Below are positions 19,462 to 28,215 of a stretch of 64,000 nucleotides of DNA, one piece after another. The notes beneath the pieces are model-generated. The model was not told the origin of the DNA. It saw nothing but the letters and a program-made list of their open reading frames with translations, and did not search any database. This DNA is from JAVBRD01 sp031548365 (lineage in GTDB: Bacteria > Bacillota > Clostridia > Christensenellales > UBA1750). Where the stretch lies: NCBI GenBank assembly GCA_031548365.1, contig JAVBRD010000019.1:84511-148510 (forward strand), in the 5' to 3' direction. The stretch's first letter is position 1. Every line of letters begins with the position of its first letter. The position numbers and the translations under genes were made by a program.

Positions 19462-20583
19462 TCACGGCGTGAGCGCGGAGAGCAACCGTGCGTCAAACGC
19501 TTCTTTGGCACGGTCATACACGCCGAACCCACCGCAGAACTCCCAGTAGCACGCGGACAGCCCGGCACCGTTCGCCTCTTCCACAACCGCGGCGGCCCAT
19601 TCGGCGCGCATGGCGCTTTCGGCGCGGGACGTCGCGCCGAACTCCGTGATCATTACGCGCATGCCCGTTTCATCCGACCACGCCTTGGCCGCGCGCATGT
19701 CCGCCGCGATGGCCGCGCGCGCCCCGGGCGTATCGGCCCACGAAACGCCGGTAAGATCGCGCGTATCCGCGGACCAGCGTTCTCCCTGATGCGTAAACGC
19801 GCGCGGCACGAAGTACGCAAACCCGCCGACGACATGCGGATCGGGCGCAAGCGCGGGCAGCGCGCGGGCATCACCGCCCACGCCCGGGACGACGACCGTC
19901 CGCACCGCGCTTTGCGCGCGCACCAAGGAGAGCGCATCCTCCGCAAGCGCTTGCCAGCGCGCTCCGGAGAGGCCGTTCGGGCCGTGATGAATCTCAAGCC
20001 ACACGTTGTCCGGCCATGACGCGGACGCCACGGCGATCTGCCGCCAGACCGCAAGGTACTTTTGCCGCGCGCTTTGAGTTAAGAGCGGTTCGTAACTGTG
20101 GTACGCGATGATCACGACCTGATTTTCACGCGCGCCCGCGCCCGCCAGATGAGCGACGCGTGCCAACAGCTCTTCATCCAGCGCGTAATCCGGCGCGGCA
20201 CCCGTGTTGGATGCGAAGTCCACAGGGATGCGCACGCAGGTAAAGCCCGCGCGCGCGAGCAGGTCGAAGTCGCCGTCCTGGATGACCACGCCCCAGTCGC
20301 CTTCCCTTGGGGCGTCCAGCGCGTTGCCTATGCTCACGCCGCGAAGTGGCCACGTTTCGGCCGCGCGCGTTGGCTCAGCCGTCGGCCGCGGCGTTGGAGC
20401 CGACGCCGGAACGGGCGTCACCGGCGCGATGGAGCGATAAGGCGCGCCCGGCGTGGGGAGCGTCTTGGGCGCGATCGGCCCGGTATACACGCGCTCAAAC
20501 GCCGCGTAAAACGCGCCCGCGAGCACCGCGAGTACAAGCGCGCCCGTCGCCAGACGCACCGCCGTGAACCGCCGCTTGCGCAT
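19462..20583 (-). CDS. GH5-like membrane-anchored protein lacking the acid/base Glu
   Basis: 373 residues: a signal-anchor (residues ~10-32), a Pro/Thr/Ala-rich tether (~40-75) and a GH5-type TIM barrel outside the cell. GH5 landmarks are recognisable: RIPVDF, FTHQGERW, the nucleophile in MITEFGA, and YWEFCGGFGVYD near the end. At the position of the NEP acid/base motif the protein reads LEIHHGPNGLSG, so Asn-Glu is replaced by His-Gly; the conserved HYY before FTHQ is also lost (FAYFVP). It is therefore probably a non-catalytic binding protein or a diverged enzyme. ATG 20583 is used; the upstream GTG 20610 lies inside the preceding terminator. A transcription terminator sits just upstream of the gene. 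Confidence 0.85.
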   Translation of the reverse strand: MRKRRFTAVRLATGALVLAVLAGAFYAAFERVYTGPIAPKTLPTPGAPYRSIAPVTPVPASAPTPRPTAEPTRAAETWPLRGVSIGNALDAPREGDWGVVIQDGDFDLLARAGFTCVRIPVDFASNTGAAPDYALDEELLARVAHLAGAGARENQVVIIAYHSYEPLLTQSARQKYLAVWRQIAVASASWPDNVWLEIHHGPNGLSGARWQALAEDALSLVRAQSAVRTVVVPGVGGDARALPALAPDPHVVGGFAYFVPRAFTHQGERWSADTRDLTGVSWADTPGARAAIAADMRAAKAWSDETGMRVMITEFGATSRAESAMRAEWAAAVVEEANGAGLSACYWEFCGGFGVYDRAKEAFDARLLSALTP

Positions 20584-20599
20584 GAAGATTGTCTTTGCC

Positions 20600-20636
20600 A
20601 AAAAAATCACCCGCCATCAGTGTGCCTGACGGCGGG
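20600..20636 (-). terminator. Terminator immediately before the GH5-like gene
   Basis: Minus-strand hairpin with arms 20626-20636 and 20610-20620 (CCCGCCGTCAG / CTGATGGCGGG), followed by TGATTTTTTT. It ends only 17 nt before the ATG of the GH5-like gene. It ends the MFS-MATE-HAD operon, or acts as an attenuator for the gene behind it. The 107-nt spacer before it contains another CCCGC/GCGGG hairpin. Confidence 0.8.
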
Positions 20637-20743
20637 CAGCGGCATGCGCGGGGGAGGAGGCCAGTCCACGACGAGGCGCTGACGCCGGGCGGATGTCACT
20701 TCGCTCCAACACCGGCCCCGCTGGCGCGGGTGATAAATACAGC

Positions 20744-21406
20744 TTACTCTTTGGGCAGCCGCGAATTGTCGCCCGCGGCCTCTACGCACTCCGCGAGCGT
20801 ACCGAACACGGGCGCGCCGGTCAGCTCAAGACGCGACCGAGGCTGATGCCCCAACGTGTGGAGCGCGCAGCGGCAGCCGCACGCGGAAGCGACCTCCGCA
20901 TCGTGCGCGGTGTCGCCAATGAGCAGGACGTCGCCGGGACGCAAACCCGATCGCTTAAGCCAATCGGCGATGAGCGTTTGCTTGCTGTTGGCGTAAATGT
21001 CGGAGATGCCGAGTACGGCTTCCATACCGGCGAGCGCGGGAAAGCGGGCGACCTGCGCTTTGAGGTGATCGTCGCGCGAAGCGGAGAGGATGACCTGCCG
21101 CATGCCGCGCGAACGCGCGAGCGCGACGGCGTCCGCCGCGCCGGGATTCAGAACGCTGGAAACGCTGGTTTGAGCGTAGAGCGCGATGAACTCGGCGGCC
21201 ACGTCCTGCCAATCGTGGACTGTGAAATCAAAACCGATCCGCTCGTAGTATGCTTTCACGGGAAAAGTAAACACTTCGTGGTATTTTTCAAGCGTGAGGG
21301 GCGGCAAGGCGTAGCGCGTCAAGAGCGCGTTGATGGCTCCGAGCGCGGCGGTCACGTCCCCGAAAAGCGTGCCGTTCCAGTCCCAGATGATCGCGGACGC
21401 GCTCAT
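20744..21406 (-). CDS. HAD-family phosphatase (phosphoglycolate phosphatase-like)
   Basis: 220 residues. Motif I is IWDWNGTLFGD (nucleophile Asp9), motif II is VILSAS and motif IV is GDTAHDAEVA, with a helical cap of the PGP/Gph type between I and II. It dephosphorylates small metabolites, probably for salvage or detoxification. The start overlaps the MATE stop by 4 nt. It is the last gene of the MFS-MATE-HAD operon. Confidence 0.9.
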   Translation of the reverse strand: MSASAIIWDWNGTLFGDVTAALGAINALLTRYALPPLTLEKYHEVFTFPVKAYYERIGFDFTVHDWQDVAAEFIALYAQTSVSSVLNPGAADAVALARSRGMRQVILSASRDDHLKAQVARFPALAGMEAVLGISDIYANSKQTLIADWLKRSGLRPGDVLLIGDTAHDAEVASACGCRCALHTLGHQPRSRLELTGAPVFGTLAECVEAAGDNSRLPKE

Positions 21407-22809
21407 TTGTCCGCCTCGGCCGCCTGAGCGGCCTCAAACAGGGTTGGACGATAGTGCTTTTTCCACGACATGGAATACACGCGGATGGCGAAGAAAATCC
21501 CGCGCGCCACCCAGTCCGCCACCATGGAGAGCCAAACGCCCATCACGTTCATGTTCAGGTAAACACCAAGGAACCACGAACCGAACACGCGGAGCACAAA
21601 CATGCTGGTGAGCGAAACCCACATCGTGTAGCCCGCGTCTCCTGTCGCGCGCAGCGCGCTCGGCGTAACGAAGGAGGGCGGCCAGAAAATGGCGGTGGTG
21701 CCCAGCATGAGCAGCATCAGGCCCGTGGTGTAACTCACGGTCTGCGGATCCTGAGTAAACAATCCGATGAGCGGGCTCAGCATGATAAAGAAGACCGCGG
21801 TCATGGCAAGATCGGCGACGCACGAGTACAGCGTCTGCCGGATCATGGTGCTGCGCGTGTGGAGCATGTCTCCCGTGCCGAACGCGCGCCCCGTGGCGGG
21901 GACAGCTGTTACGCTGTAGACTCGCCCCGGAAACTGGAGGAAGGACGTGAGCACGTTGGCGATGGAATCGGCGGCGAGCGCAGCCGTCCCCATACCCGAC
22001 ATAAAGACTTTCACAAAGATTTTACCGCCGTTGAACATCAGGGTGTCCGCAGCGGATGGCAGTGAAATGCTCAGCATGGGCTTGAGGCGCTTAAACGAGA
22101 GCCGCGGGCTCAGCCGCGGCAGGACGACCCGGTTGGGCCTCGTGAACACAAACCAGCCCACCACGCAAGCGGCGCCCGCCCGCGAGACCATCAGCCCCCA
22201 GCCGATACCCGCCACGTCCATGTGAAGCCCGTGGATGCACACAAGCGCGACCGCGACATACAGAATGTTGGACGCGAGCGAGCCCAGCAGCGGGGAAAAA
22301 TTGTCCCCTTCACCGCGGCGGATGCCGGAGAGCACGGAAAACGCCGACAAAAGCGGGAGCGATCCCATGGAATACATCATGAATTCCTGCGCGTTATGGA
22401 TGACCTCGCGCTCCGCGCCGCCGAACATAAACTCAAGCAAGGGGCGCGAGAACGCCACCATGGGCACCGCAAGCAGGATCCCCACATAGAAGGAGAGCAC
22501 GAGCGACTGCGAGGCCATCTCCCCCGCCTCATGCGGAGAGCCGCGCCCCACCGCCTGCGCGACCAGCGCGGTCACGCCCAGCGCGATGTTCGTGGCGATG
22601 TTCATGAACAAAAAGTTGAGCGAGTCCACCAGTCCCACACCGGCGATGGCCGCCTGGCCAACGCCCGCGATGAGGAACGTGCCCAGCATGCTCGCGAGCG
22701 TCGCAAGCGCCTGCTCGGCAAACACAGGCACGGTTTTGCGCGCTCCGGGCGAAGCGACGGCATACACCAGCCTGTCCCTGATGCGGAGCACGAGCGGACG
22801 CTCGTTCAT
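21403..22809 (-). CDS. MATE family efflux transporter
   Basis: 468 residues, twelve hydrophobic spans, with the two-bundle MATE repeat and the Asn/Pro/Gly-rich first span (EQALATLASMLGTFLIAGVGQAAIAGVGLVD). It is an Na+- or H+-driven exporter of cationic compounds. ATG 22809 overlaps the stop of the MFS gene (ATGA); a longer reading to 22926 adds only basic shadow sequence and is rejected. Confidence 0.92.
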   Translation of the reverse strand: MNERPLVLRIRDRLVYAVASPGARKTVPVFAEQALATLASMLGTFLIAGVGQAAIAGVGLVDSLNFLFMNIATNIALGVTALVAQAVGRGSPHEAGEMASQSLVLSFYVGILLAVPMVAFSRPLLEFMFGGAEREVIHNAQEFMMYSMGSLPLLSAFSVLSGIRRGEGDNFSPLLGSLASNILYVAVALVCIHGLHMDVAGIGWGLMVSRAGAACVVGWFVFTRPNRVVLPRLSPRLSFKRLKPMLSISLPSAADTLMFNGGKIFVKVFMSGMGTAALAADSIANVLTSFLQFPGRVYSVTAVPATGRAFGTGDMLHTRSTMIRQTLYSCVADLAMTAVFFIMLSPLIGLFTQDPQTVSYTTGLMLLMLGTTAIFWPPSFVTPSALRATGDAGYTMWVSLTSMFVLRVFGSWFLGVYLNMNVMGVWLSMVADWVARGIFFAIRVYSMSWKKHYRPTLFEAAQAAEADK

Positions 22810-24056
22810 GTTGGCGTCCTTCCTTCCCCGCCTTCGTTCGGGACCACGGCAACGAGCGCGCCGCAGGCCAGAAACAGGGCGATGTTGAGCACGAACGGCA
22901 AAACGCGCGACACCTCGGAGAGCCATCCCGCGATGGTGCCAAAGGGCGTTGTCGCCGCGATGATGAGCACGGTGATCGCGGCAACGACGCGCGAACGCTC
23001 CTCGTGATCGGCCACGATGGCGAGCAGCGCGTCCTTGCGCGGCATGAGAAGGGCGTGGCCGAAGGCGCTCAGGCCCACGTAGATCATGAGCGCCGGATAC
23101 CCGCGCACGGGCGAGAAGATGAGCACGATCTGCGCCAGGACAAAGAGCGCGATGCCCACGATCATGGGCGCTTTGAGCGAGCGGATACGGTGCTGCACAA
23201 GGAACATGACTGCCAGCATGATGCCCGCGCGCAGCATGGGGAAGTAAGCCAGCATCGCTTCCGGCACGCCCAGGTTGCGGGTGGCGTAGATGGCGAAGAA
23301 CGTGTCCGTGACCATGGAGGTGATCTGAAGGACGATCAGTATCCCGAGCGTGATCATGATGGGCCTGGATCTGAGAATGTGCGCCAGCACGTCCTTATAC
23401 CCGCCGAACATCGCCACGACGCTCACACCGCGCGTCTGCGCCATGCGAAGCCGCCCGCGCGGGGTCTCGGTTGAGCAAAAATACAGGATGACGAACTTGG
23501 CGGTCATCATCACAAACGAAATCATGTACAAAACGCGCATCGCGGGCACGACGCCCATGCGCGCGACCAGAAGGCTTGACAGCGGCGCGAAAAACACCGC
23601 GAGCAGACCGGAAATGCTCACCCACGTGTACATGCTCACCAGCTTTTGCTGGTCGGCTTCCTCCACCAGCAGGGAGTTCCACGAGTTGCACGTCACTTGC
23701 CAAAGGCTGTTGAGCGACGCCGCCGCCGCGAACCACCACACGTTTTGCGCGAACGCCCAAATCAGGCAAGGCAGCGACCACGAAATCAAGTCGAACACGA
23801 TCGTGGCCATGCGGCGGCCCATCTTGTCAGTCACGACCCCGCCGAACAGCGAGGCAAACACCTGAAAAAACAGGCCGACGGAAAGCAATATGCCGATTCG
23901 CGCGTCCGAAAGCCCCAACGCCTGCATGTAAACCGCCGCGAACGGGATATACAAATTGTAGGGGATCCCCCAGAGCGGCTCTGTATAAACGCACGCGCGC
24001 GGGTTTCCTTTCAGCTCGATCAGGTCGCGCATCAGGGGATGGCCGGTTAAGCGCAT
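22806..24056 (-). CDS. MFS transporter
   Basis: 416 residues, twelve membrane spans, with the loop 2-3 signature GGVVTDKMGRR. It is a general small-molecule facilitator, and the substrate cannot be inferred. ATG 24056 follows AGGAGGGACCCC. It is the first gene of the operon MFS-MATE-HAD, whose members are joined by 4-nt overlaps. Confidence 0.9.
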   Translation of the reverse strand: MRLTGHPLMRDLIELKGNPRACVYTEPLWGIPYNLYIPFAAVYMQALGLSDARIGILLSVGLFFQVFASLFGGVVTDKMGRRMATIVFDLISWSLPCLIWAFAQNVWWFAAAASLNSLWQVTCNSWNSLLVEEADQQKLVSMYTWVSISGLLAVFFAPLSSLLVARMGVVPAMRVLYMISFVMMTAKFVILYFCSTETPRGRLRMAQTRGVSVVAMFGGYKDVLAHILRSRPIMITLGILIVLQITSMVTDTFFAIYATRNLGVPEAMLAYFPMLRAGIMLAVMFLVQHRIRSLKAPMIVGIALFVLAQIVLIFSPVRGYPALMIYVGLSAFGHALLMPRKDALLAIVADHEERSRVVAAITVLIIAATTPFGTIAGWLSEVSRVLPFVLNIALFLACGALVAVVPNEGGEGRTPT

Positions 24057-24126
24057 GGGGTCCCTCCTGCTTTATGGCTTGCTTCTATGGCGCTCGCGAA
24101 ATCCTGCATTGCTCACGCAATGAACT

Positions 24127-24654
24127 TCAAACGGATATACCCGATCGCCTCGACCGAATATCAAACAAAAGCGCGATCAGCGACACGTGGTACGGCACGA
24201 ACAAACCTTCGCGGATCATCCGTAGGATGTCCTCGCGCGACGCCCACGCAACGCGGCTGACCTCTTCGGCTTGCAGCACAAGGCTCTTTACGTCCAAATC
24301 GGCCTCAAGCAGGTAGATGTCGTCGAACCCGTGCTCAAAATTGAGCGTGAGGTGCGGCCTAGCCGCGCCCAAATCGACCGAATAGCCGATCTCCTCGCGC
24401 GTTTCCCGCGCCGCCGCCGCCTGACTCATCTCGCCCGAGACCGCGCTCCCGCCCGCCGAGAGATCCCAGTATCCGGGCCAACCTCGCTTACCGGCTTGCC
24501 GTTTTTGAATGAGCATCTCGCCATTTGAATTGAAAATGCAAACGTGAACAATTAGGTGGTACTCGCCTTCGAGCAGCACGCGGGTGAAGTCGCCGCGCCG
24601 GATGGTCTTGCCGGTTTTCGCTCGGTTGACATCGTATACATCCCAGAGTTCCAT
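24127..24654 (-). CDS. Nudix hydrolase
   Basis: 175 residues. The Nudix box starts at Gly-Ser-Ala in GSAVSGEMSQAAAARETREE and is complete (Gx5Ex7REUxEExGU). An N-terminal strand (ELWDVYDVNRAKTGKTIRRG) resembles the YfcD/IDI-like Nudix proteins of Bacillota. It hydrolyses nucleoside diphosphate derivatives or related compounds. It lies 38 nt downstream of the small ORF and is probably co-transcribed with rlmH. Confidence 0.9.
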   Translation of the reverse strand: MELWDVYDVNRAKTGKTIRRGDFTRVLLEGEYHLIVHVCIFNSNGEMLIQKRQAGKRGWPGYWDLSAGGSAVSGEMSQAAAARETREEIGYSVDLGAARPHLTLNFEHGFDDIYLLEADLDVKSLVLQAEEVSRVAWASREDILRMIREGLFVPYHVSLIALLFDIRSRRSGISV

Positions 24655-24692
24655 GTCGGCGCTTCCCCACTTTCCTTGTTTTCAGCGCGGCG

Positions 24693-24845
24693 CTACAGCC
24701 CGAACGCGTCCTTGATCGCCTTCGCGACCTCCTCGGGCGATTTGCTTGTGTTGTTGATGCGGAGGGTGTTCGGGCGGCCGATTTCGCCCTCGCGCGAGTT
24801 CAGGCGATACCTGCTTTCGGCGTTCCTGGAAGGGTTTGAATGCAT
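24693..24845 (-). CDS. Small ORF (50 aa), possible fragment of an AAA-type kinase
   Basis: Begins MHSNPSRNAESRYRLNS and ends EEVAKAIKDAFGL. A very good RBS (GGGGGAGG, 6 nt before ATG 24845) supports translation. The sequence RPNTLRINNTSKSPEEVAKAI resembles the last ~40 residues of small nucleotide-kinase-like AAA proteins, where it follows the adenine-binding region; the P-loop part is absent. It lies 33 nt after the rlmH stop, in the same orientation. It is either a functional microprotein or a decayed gene end whose start has acquired an RBS. Confidence 0.5.
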   Translation of the reverse strand: MHSNPSRNAESRYRLNSREGEIGRPNTLRINNTSKSPEEVAKAIKDAFGL

Positions 24846-24878
24846 TGCCGCCCTCCCCCTGAGCTTCGCCGCTCATTT

Positions 24879-25346
24879 TCACTTGTGGTATTTCTCCCCC
24901 GCGTTGATTTTGCACGCGCGGTAGATCTGCTCCAGCAGCAGCACGCGCGCGAAGCCGTGCGTGAGCGTCATGCGGGAGAGCGAGACGCGGTGCGACGCGC
25001 GCGACAATACCTCGGCGGACAGCCCGTTTGACCCGCCGATGACGAACACGACGCGCTTCTCCGACCCAAACCACGCGTCCAATTTCTCTGCGAGCGCCTC
25101 CGACGTGAGCATGTCTCCCGCGATTTCTAGCGTGATCACCAGATCGTCGGGCCGGATTTGCTTTAAGAGCGCCTCCCCCTCCAGCTTGAGTGCGCGTGGC
25201 GCGCCCAGCTCGTCGGGCTGGTCGGCGACCTCAAGGACAGACACCTGACAGTACCGCGAGAGCCGCTTGACATACTCCGCGCACGCGTCGCGCAGAAAAG
25301 GCTCGCTCAAGCGGCCTACGCACGCGGCCGCAACCCTTTTGGGCAT
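24879..25346 (-). CDS. rlmH: 23S rRNA (pseudouridine1915-N3)-methyltransferase RlmH
   Basis: 155-residue SPOUT methyltransferase that modifies pseudouridine 1915 in helix 69 of 23S rRNA on assembled ribosomes. Family marks: VFVIGGSNGLS (SAM knot) and the C-terminal LTHGFARVLLLEQIYRACKI ending in NAGEKYHK, the diagnostic RlmH tail. It lies 3 nt downstream of the CPBP protease gene. Confidence 0.97.
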   Translation of the reverse strand: MPKRVAAACVGRLSEPFLRDACAEYVKRLSRYCQVSVLEVADQPDELGAPRALKLEGEALLKQIRPDDLVITLEIAGDMLTSEALAEKLDAWFGSEKRVVFVIGGSNGLSAEVLSRASHRVSLSRMTLTHGFARVLLLEQIYRACKINAGEKYHK

Positions 25347-25349
25347 GCG

Positions 25350-26348
25350 CTACACGCCCGTCGGGAGCAGGCCGAACGACTGCATGGTCATCACAACGTA
25401 AATCGCGGCCGAAACCAAGAGGCCGAGGGCGTAAGGCGTCCACGCGTACCAGCGCGCTTTGGATGGGGCATCGTCCTCAAATTCCCGCGAGACAGGCGTT
25501 TCACACGCCGTTTCTTTTTTTCTAAGCATGCGGTAGATCACAAGAAGCCCCGCGAACAGCGCGCCAAGCGCCACAAACGCAACCGCGACCGACGCCGCCT
25601 GAAACGCGGCCGAATTGACCAGCGCGTCCATCTCCGCGATGCCCGTTACAATCGTGTCCGCGTGCGCCGCGCCCTGCTCGCCCATCATGCTCGCCGCGAA
25701 AGCGGCCACCGCCATGCTCACGGCGTTGTGCGTGAAATGATAGAGGATGGGCACCCACAGGCTCTTTGAAATCACATACAGGTACGCGAGCACCATCCCG
25801 AGCAGCACATGCACCGGGAGCGCGACGAGCTGCCCATGCATCATCCCGAACACGAGGCCCGAAAATACGATGGCGAAAACCTTGCCCTTGTGCTCGAGCG
25901 CCGGCTCAACGCAGCCGCGAAACATCATCTCCTCAAACAGCGCGGGGATGAGCGCGACGACGAAGAAGCTGACAAAAAGCGCCGCCGGGCTTTCAGGGAT
26001 GGGTATGTTCTGGGCGAGGTTGAAATCGCCCAAGCTGTCCAGCAGCATGGCCATGAGCGCGGTGAGCATGTTGAAGGCGAGCATGCCCACCGCGGCCAAA
26101 GGGATGATCATGAGGGAAGAGCGCCCCGGCGCGCAAAGCCGCAGCCCGCGCCGCTTGGCAAAGCACGCCTGATAGACAAGCGCGGGCACGCCAACCGCGA
26201 CCGCGGTCGCCACGGTGGCGAACAAATTGAAAAATTCCCCGACCCCGCCCGCGACAAGGTACATCAGGCCGCCCAACACCTGCATCAGCACAAGCACGGT
26301 AAAATACGCGATGCCTGAATAAAGCACGCGCCGTGTCGTCAAATTCAC
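25350..26348 (-). CDS. CPBP family intramembrane metalloprotease
   Basis: 332 residues, about eight membrane spans. Protease motifs of the CPBP (Rce1/Abi) family: EEMMFRG, FGMMHGQ and HFTHN, giving the Glu-Glu and two His ligands. In Bacillota such proteins serve in prenyl-type processing, bacteriocin immunity or membrane homeostasis; the target is unknown. The GTG start at 26348 has GGGGG 8 nt upstream. It heads a likely transcript continuing into rlmH. Confidence 0.92.
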   Translation of the reverse strand: MNLTTRRVLYSGIAYFTVLVLMQVLGGLMYLVAGGVGEFFNLFATVATAVAVGVPALVYQACFAKRRGLRLCAPGRSSLMIIPLAAVGMLAFNMLTALMAMLLDSLGDFNLAQNIPIPESPAALFVSFFVVALIPALFEEMMFRGCVEPALEHKGKVFAIVFSGLVFGMMHGQLVALPVHVLLGMVLAYLYVISKSLWVPILYHFTHNAVSMAVAAFAASMMGEQGAAHADTIVTGIAEMDALVNSAAFQAASVAVAFVALGALFAGLLVIYRMLRKKETACETPVSREFEDDAPSKARWYAWTPYALGLLVSAAIYVVMTMQSFGLLPTGV

Positions 26349-26539
26349 ACGCTCATCCCCCTGACATAGTCAGCTCAGTGTACCCCATTTGGCTCCGTGT
26401 GCCAATCCTTTTTTCAATATCGCCGGGTGTTCCATACGCCGCGCGGGAAGTGTTCACAAATAATTCAAGAAAAGATGCGCATTCTTTGCTATACTTGCAG
26501 TTATGAATCGGACCGGCAAACGACAAGGGAGGACTATGG

Positions 26540-27484
26540 ATGATCGAGATCCAAAACGTCACAAAGCGTTATGGAGACAAATTCGCGGTCAAAGACGTGT
26601 CGTTCACCATTAAAAAGGGTGAAATCCTCGGGTTTCTGGGGCGAAACGGCGCGGGCAAGACCACGACGATGAACATCGTCACGGGGTACATCTCAGCTTC
26701 CGAGGGGAGCGTCAAGCTGGACGGCTTCGACATCCTGACCGATCCGCGCGAAGTCAAGCGCCGCATCGGCTACCTGCCTGAACAGCCGCCGCTTTATCTG
26801 GACATGACCGTCAGCGATTACCTCCACTTCGTGTGCGACATCAAGGATGTGCGCAAAAAGAGCCAGAAAGCGCACATCGACGATATTTGCGAGCACGTCA
26901 GAATCACGGACATGCGCAAGCGCATGATCAAGAACCTCTCAAAAGGATACAAGCAGCGCGTGGGCCTTGCGCAGGCGCTGGTGGGGAACCCCGACGTCAT
27001 CATCATGGACGAGCCGACCGTCGGCCTGGACCCCAAGCAGATCATCGAGATCAGAAGGCTGATCAAGCAGTTGGGCGAGCACCACACGGTTGTTCTCTCC
27101 AGCCACATCCTGACCGAAGTCGCCGACGTATGCGAACGCGTGGTCATCATCAACCGCGGCGAGATCGTGGCGCAAGACTCGCTGGAGCGCCTAACGCACG
27201 GCATCGGCGACGCGGCGCGCATGACGGTGCGCGTGGCAGGGCCGGAAGCGCCCGTGCTCAAGCTCATCCGTTCGCTCGAGGGCGCGAAGTACGTCGAAAC
27301 CATCGGGGTCAAGGAATCCGACACGATCGATATACTCATTGAGACGGACAAAGACGCGGACATCCGGCGTCAGTTGTTCAGCGGGCTTGCCGGACAAGGC
27401 TGGCCGCTCCTCATGCTCAAGCCCATGGACATCACGCTCGAGGACATCTTCCTCAAACTCACCGCGGAAAAGGAGGGCATTTAA
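26540..27484 (+). CDS. ABC transporter ATPase (GldA/NosF type)
   Basis: 314 residues. Walker A GRNGAGKTT (about 35-43), signature LSKGYKQRVGLAQAL, Walker B VIIMDEPTVGLD, switch His in VVLSSHILTEV. The C-terminal ~85 residues form the extension seen in GldA-like ATPases. It energises the ABC-2 permease encoded next (3 nt apart). RBS GGGAGG. The gene begins a four-gene operon for a Gld-type ABC system. Confidence 0.93.
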   Translation: MIEIQNVTKRYGDKFAVKDVSFTIKKGEILGFLGRNGAGKTTTMNIVTGYISASEGSVKLDGFDILTDPREVKRRIGYLPEQPPLYLDMTVSDYLHFVCDIKDVRKKSQKAHIDDICEHVRITDMRKRMIKNLSKGYKQRVGLAQALVGNPDVIIMDEPTVGLDPKQIIEIRRLIKQLGEHHTVVLSSHILTEVADVCERVVIINRGEIVAQDSLERLTHGIGDAARMTVRVAGPEAPVLKLIRSLEGAKYVETIGVKESDTIDILIETDKDADIRRQLFSGLAGQGWPLLMLKPMDITLEDIFLKLTAEKEGI

Positions 27485-27487
27485 CAG

Positions 27488-28201
27488 ATGCTGGCCGTAT
27501 TGCGCAGGGAGATCAAAAACTATTTCACGACGCCCATCGGTTATGTATATCTGGGCATGTTCCTCGTTCTGAGCGGCATCTTCTTCTTTTTGACCAACAT
27601 CATGGGCTCGACCAGCTCCTTGAGCGGCATGATGAGCACGATGTCCTTCCTGTTCATCTTCATGGCGCCCATTCTGACCATGCGTCTTTTCTCCGAGGAA
27701 CGGAAAAACAAGTCCGATCAGCTCCTGCTCACGTCCCCGCTCTCGCTCTGGGGCATCGTGTGCGGCAAGTTTTTCGCGGCGGCTTTCATGTTCCTGCTCT
27801 CTTTGGCCGCCACGTTTGTGTATGTCCTGATCATTATTGTGCTCGGCAAGCCCGTGTGGGGCGAGTTGTTGACGAACTACCTCGGCTTTTTCCTCTTTGG
27901 CGCGTGCTTCATCGCCGTGGACGCGTTTCTTTCCGCCACGACGGAAAACCAGGTCGTCGCGGCCATCGCGGCGTTCGGGGTCAACATCGGTATCTATCTA
28001 TTGGAGTCCATCATTCCCGTCATCAACATCCCGCTCCTGCCGTTTTTGCCCACCGTGCTCCAGTGGCTCTCGGTCTACACGCGGTACTCAAGCTATAATT
28101 CGGGCATCCTGAGCTTGTCGGCCAACCTGTACATGCTCTCGTTTGTCTTCGTGTTCATTCTTCTGACCGTGCGGACGATTGATCGCCGCCGTTGGAGCTA
28201 A
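27488..28201 (+). CDS. ABC-2 type permease (GldF-like)
   Basis: 237 residues with six membrane spans and the early motif REIKNYFTTPIGYVYL, typical of GldF/ABC-2 subunits that pair with GldG proteins. RBS GGAGGG. Outside Bacteroidetes these systems are not involved in gliding; the cargo is unknown. Confidence 0.9.
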   Translation: MLAVLRREIKNYFTTPIGYVYLGMFLVLSGIFFFLTNIMGSTSSLSGMMSTMSFLFIFMAPILTMRLFSEERKNKSDQLLLTSPLSLWGIVCGKFFAAAFMFLLSLAATFVYVLIIIVLGKPVWGELLTNYLGFFLFGACFIAVDAFLSATTENQVVAAIAAFGVNIGIYLLESIIPVINIPLLPFLPTVLQWLSVYTRYSSYNSGILSLSANLYMLSFVFVFILLTVRTIDRRRWS

Positions 28202-28215
28202 GGGGAGGACTGCAA

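Noticed and set aside
22810..22926. Upstream extension of the MATE gene to 22926
   Set aside because: The extra 39 residues are basic, shadow-like sequence inside the MFS gene; ATG 22809 overlaps the MFS stop in the usual way.
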